Below are positions 1 through 8,463 of a DNA stretch of 48,052 nucleotides, one piece after another. The translations under genes and the position numbers were made by a program. This DNA comes from an uncultured bacterium (GTDB taxonomy: Bacteria > Patescibacteriota > Gracilibacteria > Absconditabacterales > Absconditicoccaceae), in NCBI GenBank assembly GCA_946404285.1, contig CAMJDC010000003.1, positions 1-48,052 on the forward strand, written 5' to 3'. The notes beneath the pieces were generated by a model. It made no database searches. It worked only from the letters and a program-made list of their open reading frames with translations, and was not told where the DNA came from. How positions within the stretch are numbered: position 1 is the first letter of the stretch; each line of letters begins with the position of its first letter.

Positions 1-202
1 CTGCTCATGTTTCCTTCAATAAGTAACGATAAGCATAGGCTGTAATAGCAAATCCATTTGGAATGTTTACTCCTTTTGGTACAAGATTCCTATACATTTC
101 TCCAAGTGAAGCATTTTTACCTCATACATAAGGTACATCTTCGATTCCGATTTCATCAAATCGTAGGATAAATTTGTTTTCTTTTTCGTTTGTCTTTTTC
201 AT
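1..202 (-). CDS. ppsA: Phosphoenolpyruvate synthase, N-terminal fragment
   Basis: Only the first 67 codons are in the window; the rest lies before base 1. PEP synthase converts pyruvate, ATP and water to phosphoenolpyruvate, AMP and phosphate in the cytoplasm. The motif [11 protein letters not shown] near residues 25-36, followed by [18 protein letters not shown], is the signature of the N-terminal PEP/pyruvate-binding (ATP-grasp) domain. One glycine of the VGGKN motif is encoded by TGA. The ATG at 200-202 is the only start consistent with the family's N-terminus. It is 53 bp downstream of pyruvate kinase on the same strand, so the two are probably co-transcribed. Pyruvate phosphate dikinase shares this domain but usually has a different N-terminus; PEP synthase is preferred. 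Confidence 0.88.
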
Positions 203-255
203 TTTGTATTATTTTTTAAAAATTAAATAAAGTATTAATTTGCTAAAAGCTAAAG

Positions 256-1263
256 TTAAATATATTTTTCAGCTTCGTTGATGATTTTATTCATCACTTT
301 TATACAAGCGATAGGATATTTTCACATTGAAGTTTCTCATGACAACATGAGATAATCGGCTCATTGTGAAACTGCATAAAATATATCAGATACTTCAGCT
401 CTGGTTGGTATATTGTTATTTATCATACTTTCGAGCATTTGAGTAGCGACAATCACTTTTTTTCATTTTCTCTTCGTTTTTTGAATCAGATTTAGTTGGT
501 GGGAAGGAATAGTTTCCACTGGAACTTCAGCTCCCAAATCTCATCTAGCCACCATAATTGCATCAGCATTTCTTATTATTCCAGCAATGTTATCAATTCA
601 TTCTTGATTCTCGATTTTAGCAATTACCTTCAAGTGTGCTCATCCATTTTTATATAAAAATTCTTTTAATTCTTGGATGTCTTCTTCTTTTCTAGCAAAG
701 CTAAGTGCAATGTATGACATATTCTGTTCAATTCAGAATAAAATGTCATCCTTGTCCTTATCTGTGATTCATGGCAATCTAATTGGGATTCCTGGTAAAT
801 TTACGTGTCTTCTAGATGTAATTGTAGCATCATTTTCAGCTACTCATACTATAAAATCTTTTGCTTTTTTAGTAATTTTTATATCCAAAAGTCATGATTC
901 TATTTTTACTATATTCCCAACTTCTACATCCTTTATAATATATGGATAGTCTACGTACATAATTCTTTCATTTTTTACAAGGGATGTATCTACCACGATT
1001 TTAATTTCTTCTCATTTCGTATATGTGATAGGATTTTGTAGTTCTCAAGTTCTGATTCCTGGACCCTTGGTATCCAAAAGAAAAGCAAATCTGTTTCATA
1101 CTGCGCGTTCTACCTCTCTTGCAGACTGTATAACTTCTTTCATCCAGTCATGTGTCGCGTGTGAACAGTTGAATCTTAAAATTCTGACTCAGTTATCATA
1201 TAACTGTTTCAATTTTTCTGGAGATTGTGTTGCTGGTCAGATTGTTGCAATAATTCAAGGCAT
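256..1263 (-). CDS. pyk: Pyruvate kinase, short form without C-terminal domain
   Basis: Transfers phosphate from phosphoenolpyruvate to ADP, giving pyruvate and ATP. The 335 residues show the family motifs in order: ATIGPAT and RFNCSHAT at the N-terminus, [13 protein letters not shown] (about 63-75), NLPG, AKIEN, MVARGDLGAEVP (about 237-248), [15 protein letters not shown] (about 284) and MLSGETSMGKYP (about 305-316). The protein stops soon after this last motif, so the roughly 130-residue C-terminal (allosteric) domain of ordinary pyruvate kinases of about 470 residues is absent. Many conserved glycines are TGA codons. It lies between the AMP phosphorylase gene and ppsA, all on the minus strand, placing it at the end of a nucleotide-to-pyruvate route. 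The catalytic residues seen look intact, so it is likely active and unregulated by the usual C-domain effectors; that last point is inference. Confidence 0.93.
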
Positions 1264-1296
1264 TTTGTTTTATTATTATATAAATTGTATTACATA

Positions 1297-1371
1297 TCAT
1301 CCTGAATGAAAAGAAGGATTTTGTATGTCTTGTTTTATACCTAAGATTCTTCGCAAGACTCAGAATGACAC
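1297..1371. repeat. Dispersed imperfect palindromic repeat, intergenic copy
   Basis: Between pyk and the AMP phosphorylase gene, an arm at about 1297-1320 (tcatcctgaatgaaaagaag) faces an arm at about 1343-1371 (aagattcttcgcaagactca, then gaatgaca). The arms are imperfect reverse complements, with a 22-nt AT-rich spacer. Both arms resemble those of the element at 31477-31540 inside the ABC-F gene, so this is a dispersed repeat family. It lies just downstream of the AMP phosphorylase stop codon and could fold in the transcript, but has no U-tract of terminator type. Confidence 0.75.
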
Positions 1372-1376
1372 TCAAA

Positions 1377-2951
1377 CTATCCAATAGTCATTGCTGGATT
1401 TTCTTTATTTTGTTCTAGAGCTAAGTCAATTTTATTTTGAGCTGTAGCATACATAGTGAACAAAACATCTCATTTCTTAACTTTATCTCCGAGCTTTTTC
1501 GATAGGTAAAGACCAGCTTCATCGATAGCTGGGCATCCAAGTCTTCTAGCAATATGGTTTACATTATGTAAATCGATTTTTTTAACCTTTCAATCTTTTT
1601 CAGCCAAAACTTCTTTTGTAAAAATTCATGGTTTCAAATCCTCACTTTGAATATCTGGATTTCTTCCATTTTGAGCTTTGATAATTTGTTGCATCTTTTT
1701 TCGAGCTGCTCATGACTCAAGCTGTTTTCTAGCAAGAGCTTCAGCTTTTTTACCTTTTGCTAGACCTGCTATTTGAATTATTTTACTGGATAACAAAATA
1801 GCTTTATTCTCCAAATCTAAAGGTCTTTTGGCATGTTGCTGTAATACTCTAAGAACTTCTCTTACTTGAAGAACAGCTCAAACACCATTTCCAATTACTT
1901 CATTGGCTTTAGTAATCTGAACATTCATTTTCATTCAGAGTTTTTTACCTACATATTCAAATTTCTTTTTCCAATCGAGAGCTTCTTTCTTTGTAGTTAC
2001 CTTTGCAGTTGGTCAAACAGGAATATCAATTACAGAATGTGTTACTCACATCGCATATTTCTTAGCCATAATACTTGATACTACTTTAGCTCTAGATTGC
2101 ATAGAAAGTGGGTACTGAACTTTGATAAGCTTATCATCAGCTGGAGCTAAATCTAAACTTCATCCTCGAACTAAACAACAATTATTTTCTTCGATTAATT
2201 TTTCAATTCATGCTTTATCAAAATTGATATCCATCAAGACGTTTACACACTCACCTGTTGCTGCTGGTGAAGTAATTGCTTTTGAGAAATTTTTTGGCAT
2301 TTTGATTCATAAACTTGCAAGAAGTGGAATCATAATCATAGTTGTTTCATTCCCTGGTACTCAACCAATACAGTGTTTGTCTGCTACAATTTCTCATTTT
2401 GGGTATTTAAACATTACTCCACATTCAGCCATAGCCTTTGCAGTTTGATACATTTCTTCATCTGTAGTAGGATAGAAGAAACTAGATGCAACATAATATG
2501 TCATCAGTACATCGTCTAGTTTATTTGTAGAAATGTCTTTGATAATTGAATATGTCTCTCCATAGGAAATAGCTTCTCATCTCATTTTTTTTCTAATAGC
2601 TGTTGTAGTTATAGAAGCTCATTCTGTGAGACAAACTCAAACCATTTCTAAATTTTTAAATTTGTATCTTTTTGCTAATTCAGCTGAAATAGCAACAGTT
2701 CAAACAGTTACCCTATTTGAAAAAGAAACATCTCCTACTACTTCTTCTCAATCCATTCTAATTAAACTTACCTTATCATGCACTGTAATACCATAAGCTA
2801 ATGCTTGTTTAGGATTAAGAAAAATAATCATTCTTTCTCCATCTTCCATGTCACTTATAAAAATTCTGGCAGTGTAATAAGAATCTTCATCTTCTCTAAA
2901 AGGATGGTAATTTTTTCTCCATTTATCAACTTTTCTGGCAAATCGTCACAT
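1377..2951 (-). CDS. deoA: AMP phosphorylase (archaeal-type, thymidine phosphorylase family)
   Basis: AMP phosphorylase splits AMP (and some other NMPs) with phosphate into the base and ribose 1,5-bisphosphate, the entry step of the archaeal nucleotide-degradation pathway leading through RuBisCO to 3-phosphoglycerate. The 524-residue length fits AMP phosphorylases (about 500) rather than thymidine phosphorylases (about 435). An extra N-terminal domain is present (FLNPKQALAYGITVHDKVSL, about 45-65). The diagnostic motif DKHCIGGVPGN occurs near residues 190-205, where thymidine phosphorylases have KHSTGG. The C-terminus has the family's biotinyl-like segment (AGLYLSKKLGDKVKKGD). The start at 2949-2951 is ATG followed by TGA (Gly). 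It heads the minus-strand run with pyk and ppsA. RuBisCO and ribose-1,5-bisphosphate isomerase are not in this window, so the pathway assignment is inferred. Confidence 0.92.
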
Positions 2952-3031
2952 TTTTTTTATTTTTATTTATATAAAAAGTACTTAATTATATTCCAAATTA
3001 ATAAAAAATGCAAATTTTATGTGAGATTTTT

Positions 3032-3574
3032 TTATCGGTTTGTATATATATCAATCCAATTTCATGTCATTCACCCCGTATCATACACTCTACCTGGTCA
3101 AAGAGTTGTCATTATTAGTGAATTTTTCGGTAAATAATTACATGCTACGCATATATAACCATCTTGATCTCTAACAGTTTTGTCACTTGCTACATGTCTT
3201 CATGGAATATTTAATCATCTTCATGATCTCTTTTTTTGAGAATAGAATGTTTCTTTATGTCATTTTTCAGTTTTTTTTGGTCCATATTTTTTTTCTTTTT
3301 CTAAATATTTTGCAGTTACTCAATTTTTAAGATTTGCAACCCCCTTACTTGCTGTTAATTTTTTACCATATTTTTTCCCATCCATTGTGTATTCAGCATC
3401 ATACTCAAGTTTTATTCCTCAGAAATATTTTGTATAATCTTCACTATCTATTTCTTCTTTACTAACACTATTATTGCTTACCTCGTGTTCCAAATCAGCA
3501 ACCTCTTCTCAGATTTCATCAAAAAATTTGTCGTAATCTATACTAGAGAATAATTCAACCATTATTACTTGCAT
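3032..3574 (-). CDS. Conserved-looking hypothetical protein, 180 aa
   Basis: I do not recognise this protein. The frame is open over 180 codons with several TGA glycines. The N-terminal third is acidic (DYDKFFDEIGEEVADLEHE), the middle is lysine-rich (KYLEKEKKYGPKKTEKG), and the C-terminal third is glycine-rich (LNIPGRHVASDKT, ICVACNYLPKN, LGPGRVYDTGGMTGNW) with one CxxC pair. There is no signal peptide or membrane segment, so it is probably cytoplasmic. One CxxC alone would not form a zinc site unless paired with histidines or a dimer partner. It sits between trmD and the AMP phosphorylase gene on the same strand, 69 bp after trmD. The start is the first ATG (3572-3574); a second ATG four codons later is equally possible. 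Confidence 0.7.
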
Positions 3575-3643
3575 AATAATATAAAACTTGGTATTTCTAT
3601 TATACTCAATTTTAAATTTTTTGTCAAATATTTTACCGGTTTT

Positions 3644-4330
3644 TTATAAAAATCTTCTATTATCTTTTCTCCATTGAGAGATTTCCTGAGAATCACCTGT
3701 TAATAATTCTTTTGGAACTTGAAATCATTTTACATTTTCAGGTCTAGTATAGTTTGGCTCTTCTAAATTTTGCATATTTTCTTTTAGAGAATAACTTTCA
3801 TTTTGTCGGCTTTCAGATTCTTTGATCACTCATGGGATTAATCTGGTAGCAGATTCAATCATTGTCATAGTTGCGACTTCTCATCATAGAAGAACGAATT
3901 GTCAGAGTGAAATTTTTTGGAATTGCTCTGGATAATACTTTTGCATATAAAGTTCTCGGCGATAATCAATTCATTCATATCTTCAGCATACGAAAATTAG
4001 ATGTTCTTGTTTGGAAAATGTGTATGAATACTTTTGATTAAAGACTTCTTTGGATGGAGATGGAAAAATAATTTTAAAATCTGATTTTTTCAAGTTGTTT
4101 TTTTGAATAATAGATTCTACTGCATCTATGATAGGTTCGGCTTTTATAAGCATTCATGCTCATCATCAGTATATTTCATCATCAATCTGTTGATGTTTAT
4201 CTGTACAAAATTCTCTTGGATTACAAAAATCTATTTTCAGAATTCATTTCTCTTGAGCCTTTTTGAGTAAAGAAGTAGAAAAAAATGAATCAAATATTTC
4301 TGGAAATAATGTAACGATATGCAAAAACAT
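3644..4330 (-). CDS. trmD: tRNA (guanine-37-N1)-methyltransferase
   Basis: Methylates G37 next to the anticodon of tRNAs reading CNN and CGG codons, using S-adenosylmethionine, and prevents +1 frameshifting. The 228 residues begin with LHIVTLFPEIF, typical of TrmD, followed by DDEIYGGGAGMLIKAEPI (about 50-66). The GGGAG run there is written TGA TGA TGA GCA TGA, a striking demonstration that UGA means glycine. Further motifs are IFVCGRYEGID (about 112-122) and QFVLLGGEVATMTMIE (about 145-160), which build the trefoil-knot SAM site. The C-terminus YTRPENVKWFQVPKELLTG is also classic. Length is normal for the family. It lies 107 bp after RNase J, with a terminator hairpin between them, so it likely has its own promoter. 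Confidence 0.97.
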
Positions 4331-4392
4331 ACGGATAAATTTCTTAGAACTAAATAATTAATTATATAATATGGAATTATTAAATCAATATT

Positions 4393-4424
4393 AAAAAAAA
4401 CCGTTCAACTAAGAACAGTTTTTT
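4393..4424 (-). terminator. Rho-independent terminator after RNase J
   Basis: An imperfect stem of about 10 bp (aaaaccgttc / gaacagtttt, one mismatch) with loop aacta is followed on the minus strand by a run of Ts. It lies just after the RNase J stop at 4438. The A-run on the other side makes it potentially bidirectional, but no plus-strand gene ends here. Confidence 0.75.
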
Positions 4425-4437
4425 ATTTTGATATTTT

Positions 4438-6606
4438 TTATTCTTTTTCTTCTGTTCCGCCTTGTTCTTCAAGAGTCATTCCAATAATCTCTTCTTCATC
4501 GTTTTGCTGTACTGGAGTAGTAAGAGCTTCTCTATTGATATAAACATACATTGGGATAATCATAGGTACTCTTCAAATAATCTTTTCGATTTCAGTTTCG
4601 AGTAAATCTTTGATGCTTCTTAGATTATCTTTTATCTCCATTTTCTTTTTCAGATTTTTATTATATTCTGCTCTAGCAATTTCAACTATTTGTGTGTGAA
4701 TTGTTTTTACTTCACTAGAATAAACAAATCCTCTAGATTCGATTTGTAGATTTCCAACCAATTCTCTAGTTTTGGTATCAATTTTGAATATCAAAGCTAC
4801 CACTCCATCTTGAGACATGATTCCACGAGCTTTGGTTACATATTCTCAGCTTAGATGTCACTGTCATTTACCATCAATTGTAACTGTATCAAGTTTTAAT
4901 TTTTTCTCTGACAGCAGTACACATTCATCGTAAAGTTCAACAATTTGACCATTTTTTGGAAGTAAGATCTTTTCTTCTGGAATTCTCATATCGAGAGCGA
5001 TTTTTTTATGTGCATGTCTCATCAAAGCTTCTCAGTGAATAGGGCAGAAATATTCAGGTTTTAAAAGCGCCATCATTTCTTTCATATCTTCCTGACAAGC
5101 ATGTCCAGATGTATGAAGTGCTAAAGTTGGCTCATCTACCAAATCAATTCCCATATCTATCAAAGTATTCAATAATGATCATACAGCTTTTTCATTTCCT
5201 GGAATAGTATGAGATGAAAGTAATATACAATCTCCAGGTCTAATCATGAAATCTTTATAAGTATTTGTAGCCATTCTTACGAGAGCACTAAATTCTTCTC
5301 ATTGAGAACCAGTACAAACTATCATTACTCTTTCGTCAGGCATTTGATCGATTTCTCCAGAAACGAGTCTAATCATATCCTTTGGTACATTGATATATCC
5401 TAGTTCCTGACAAAGCTGAACATTTCATACCATAGATCTTCCTGCAAGGAAAATTACTCTATTATGTCTTACAGCACTTTCAATAATCTGGATAAGTCTT
5501 CAGATATTTGACGCAAATGTAGAAATAACTATTCTCTGAGTTGGGTGGCTTCTAATTACACGGTCAAGATTTTCTCCAATTAATTTTTCACTTGGAGTAT
5601 GTCATGGAGTTCTAGCATTTGTAGATTCTCCTAGATATAATTTTACTCATTCTTGTCCAATTCTTGAGATTTTTCCCAAATCAGCAGGTTTATCTATTGC
5701 AGGAACAAAGTCGATTTTGAAGTCTCATGAATGAACTATATTTCCCTTTGGAGTGTGAATTGCATATCACATTGATTCAGGAATTGAATGGTTTACACGG
5801 AAAGGTTCAACCAAAAATTCTCAAAGTTTGATTATATCGATATCTGGATCGATAATTTTGTATTTCATTTTTTTCTGGTCTTGATCATTCTGACTTCTTT
5901 TGATAAGTCCTAATGCTAATGGAGTAGTATAAACGATAGGATAATCCAATTCTGAAAGAACATGTTTAATCGCTCCGATATGGTCAAGATGTCCATGAGT
6001 AATAAGGATTCCCTTAATATTCTTTTTCTTTGAAATTAGATAGGAAATATCAGGAATGATATAATCTACTCCGTGCATATCAAAACTCGCGAATTCAAGT
6101 CCAGCATCTACGATAATAATATCATCTTTATATTCGATTACAGTCATGTTGATTCAGATTTCTTCTAGTCCTCAAAGCCCAAAAACTCTGACTGGAATTT
6201 CATCTTTTTTAACTAGCTTTCTCAAATCTGCTATTGATTGAGTAGGAGCTTGATTCCTGTGTTTCAAGAAATTTGCTGAAGATAAAGTTTTATCTGCTCA
6301 TTGTGTGTAATTTGTCCTTGACGTAGTTCTTGTATTCGCTGTTGAATTCGTTGTTCTCGTTGAATTTACAGTTCTAGTATGAGTAGTTCAATTTGTAGAA
6401 GCAGTGGTTGTTGAATGAGTAGTTCTTCTAGCAGTAGGATTTTTTAATTGACCATTTACAGCCTGAGCATAAAGGCTTTGGCTAGAAGTGTTTTTAGAAC
6501 TATAAGTTCTAGTTTCAGTAGGATAGTTCCTTTTAGAATTGTTTTTTTTACTTAAATTGATAGAAATGTTTGAGTGCATTTCTCTGTCACCTTGTGTTGT
6601 AATCAT
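4438..6606 (-). CDS. rnj: Ribonuclease J
   Basis: RNase J is a metallo-beta-lactamase/beta-CASP endo- and 5'-exoribonuclease for mRNA decay and rRNA maturation. The 722 residues start with a disordered T/S/N-rich extension of about 130 residues, then VRVFGLGGLEEIGINMTVIEY, then the metal motif ITHGHLDHIGA. Later segments include VVALIFKIDTKTRELVGN and SRGFVY of the C-terminal region. The long N-terminal tail is unusual compared with about 555 residues for ordinary RNase J, though N-terminal basic extensions exist in actinobacteria. The start is the ATG at 6604-6606; an internal ATG eight codons later is possible. It is divergent from the methyltransferase at 6671, so the 64 bp between them must hold both promoters. 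A hairpin terminator follows its stop. Confidence 0.95.
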
Positions 6607-6670
6607 AATTCAATATAAATAATATAAATTTTTGTTTGAGAGAGAACTTTATCTATTTATTTATTCCTCA

Positions 6671-7210
6671 ATGTTGGATTTATCAGATTTACGTAAGTCT
6701 TGTGAAGATAGACATATACCATTAATTTCAGTTCAGACTCAGGATTTTCTTATCAATTGGCTTGAACGCCATCAGCCGAAAAGAGTTTTAGAAATCTGAT
6801 CTGCTGTATGATATAGTAGTATTGTCATTTCCCAAACAATTTCCAAGCGATGAGGAACTTTAGCATCATTTGAAATCAGCTATCCAGCTTACCTTGAAGC
6901 CTTGAAAAATATAGAAAAAGCTGAAATAAATAATATAGTTCTCTATCCTTTTGATATTAATGAGATTGTACTCGAAAAGTTTTTTTCTCAGAAATTCGAT
7001 GCAGCATTTATTGATGCTCAGAAGAGTCAATATTGAGATTACCTGCAGAAAATTCGATCACATCTTACACCAGAAAATACGCTTTTACTTGACGATGTCA
7101 TCAAATATCAAAACAAACTGGTTCAATTATATCAATTCATCGAAAAAATGCAAATAAATTATGAGATTTTTGATACTGAGCCTGGAGATGGGGTTATGTT
7201 GATAGAATAA
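6671..7210 (+). CDS. O-methyltransferase family 3 (TrmR/COMT-like), SAM-dependent
   Basis: A 179-residue class I methyltransferase. It shows motif I as RVLEIGSAVGYSSIVIS (about 42-58), where both glycines of IGSAVG are TGA. An acidic end of beta2 follows (LASFEIS), then KFDAAFIDAQKSQYGDYL (about 112-129), the metal-binding aspartate region of the O-methyltransferase_3 family, and LLLDDVIKY (about 140). This family includes TrmR, which methylates 5-hydroxyuridine at tRNA position 34, and caffeoyl-CoA/catechol O-methyltransferases. The tRNA role is more likely in a reduced genome but is not proven by sequence. It is divergent from RNase J and followed after 72 bp by a small unknown gene. Confidence 0.88.
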
Positions 7211-7282
7211 AATTTATTTTGTATTGACTTCAAAGAAATTTTATATAAACAAATGATTGTTTAGTTTTTCTTATTGAGTAGT

Positions 7283-7756
7283 ATGGGGTGAATAGATAAA
7301 AATATCGATAATTATGAGAATACTGGTTGAGAAGCTAGAAATAATATGAATCAGCAATTATTTGAAACCATGGATAAGTGAAAGTGAGCAGAATTAAAGC
7401 AATTATTAGAATGATATTTTTCTATGATTAATCATTTATGAGAAGTTGATTACCTGGCTAAGAATGTAGATTATTACGATGAAACATTATCTGAATTGAT
7501 AAAACTTTCTAAAACTCCATTTATGGAAGAAAAAGTTTGGAGAGAATGCGATAATGGAAATAAAGAATATTGTTGAGCTCATTTAAGAAATTTACTATCT
7601 CCGTTTAAAAATCAGATTGCCTTAATAGAAGCTTTTTCTGAGTGAAAGATTGAAGAAGATACTTTTAGGTTATTCGTTAATAAATCTGGATTAATTTTTG
7701 AAGAAAATAAAAAATTATTTTTGGAATTTTGTATGTTTTTAGAGGAAAATTTATAA
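7283..7756 (+). CDS. Hypothetical soluble protein, 157 aa
   Basis: Unrecognised. The open frame holds several TGA codons, beginning ATG GGG TGA, and ends TAA. The protein is acidic and predicted mostly helical (ELKQLLEGYFSMINHLGEVDYL, LSELIKLSKTPFMEEKVW) with three cysteines spread in the sequence. No signal peptide or membrane segment is seen. It follows the O-methyltransferase on the same strand by 72 bp. Dense use of TGA and codon composition match neighbouring host genes, which supports it as a real gene even without a family assignment. Confidence 0.65.
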
Positions 7757-7893
7757 ATATATATTGTAATATTATTTGATTAGAGCTATGAGATGAGAAT
7801 CTAACTGATAGATATATAATTAAAAAAGTTGACATTGGTATATAATTATGTATTTTTATATCAAAATAAAAAGTTAAACTAAAATGGTTAATT

Positions 7894-8250
7894 ATGAAAA
7901 AATTAAGTTTAGAAAAGGCGAAAAATTTAGTATGGACTACGTGGATTGTAGTTCTAATCTCTGGAGGAGTTACTATGTTTGCATTAAATATGAAAATATG
8001 GTTTCTGCTCGCTTTGGCTCTATTGGTTATGTTATGGGTAATTATTAGATTTTTTAAAAAATCTAAGCACATGCCAAAAAAAACGTACTCGGTAGTGCCT
8101 ACTATCTTTTTGCCGAGTGCTTTTTTCAGTTTGATTGTTGCACTAGTATTGATATGCAAGTCTTTCGGTGAGATAACTATGTTATCGATTGGATTTGTAA
8201 TTCTAGGCGTTGCATTCGGTCTCCTAGCAATTGCTGAATCTCGATACTAA
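7894..8250 (+). CDS. Small integral membrane protein, 118 aa, no UGA codons
   Basis: The protein has four hydrophobic stretches, consistent with an inner-membrane protein with two hairpins: WTTWIVVLISGGVTMFAL, IWFLLALALLVMLWVIIRF, TIFLPSAFFSLIVALVLI and ITMLSIGFVILGVAFGLLA. A short basic loop (FKKSKHMPKK) lies between the second and third. No family is recognised. All of its glycines use GGN codons; TGA is not used once, although neighbours use TGA for many glycines. The stop is followed at 8263 by a strong hairpin terminator, and the gene stands alone, so it looks like a single-gene transcription unit. The unusual glycine codon choice suggests recent acquisition from a standard-code donor, or simply chance in a short gene. 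Confidence 0.75.
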   Translation: MKKLSLEKAKNLVWTTWIVVLISGGVTMFALNMKIWFLLALALLVMLWVIIRFFKKSKHMPKKTYSVVPTIFLPSAFFSLIVALVLICKSFGEITMLSIGFVILGVAFGLLAIAESRY

Positions 8251-8262
8251 AATTCTCTGATT

Positions 8263-8299
8263 TCTGTCACATTGTGTATTATAGTGTGGCAGATTTTTT
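8263..8299 (+). terminator. Rho-independent terminator after the 118-aa membrane gene
   Basis: A 10-bp stem (ctgtcacatt / agtgtggcag, with G-U pairs) with a short AT loop is followed by attttttat. It starts 13 bp after the stop codon at 8250. Confidence 0.85.
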
Positions 8300-8463
8300 A
8301 TACTTTAACCTTTTAAAATCATTTGTTAAAATTTAGTTATGAATAACTGTACGATGATAGTTGAATTGATTGTGCAATTTGTTTCTTTTTTCTTGTTTTT
8401 TATGCGAAAAAATATATATTAAGTTTTGATATTTAACGTTTTATTTTTTTATGTGAAAATTTC

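Noticed and set aside
7829-7846. TTGACA close to TATAAT upstream of the 118-aa membrane gene
   Set aside because: The spacing is only 6 nt, so they cannot be one sigma-70 promoter; no other good pairing with 16-18 nt was found.
7677-8159. A 160-codon minus-strand open frame
   Set aside because: It overlaps the ends of two plus-strand genes with better support (7283-7756 and 7894-8250) and has no recognisable motif or minus-strand context.
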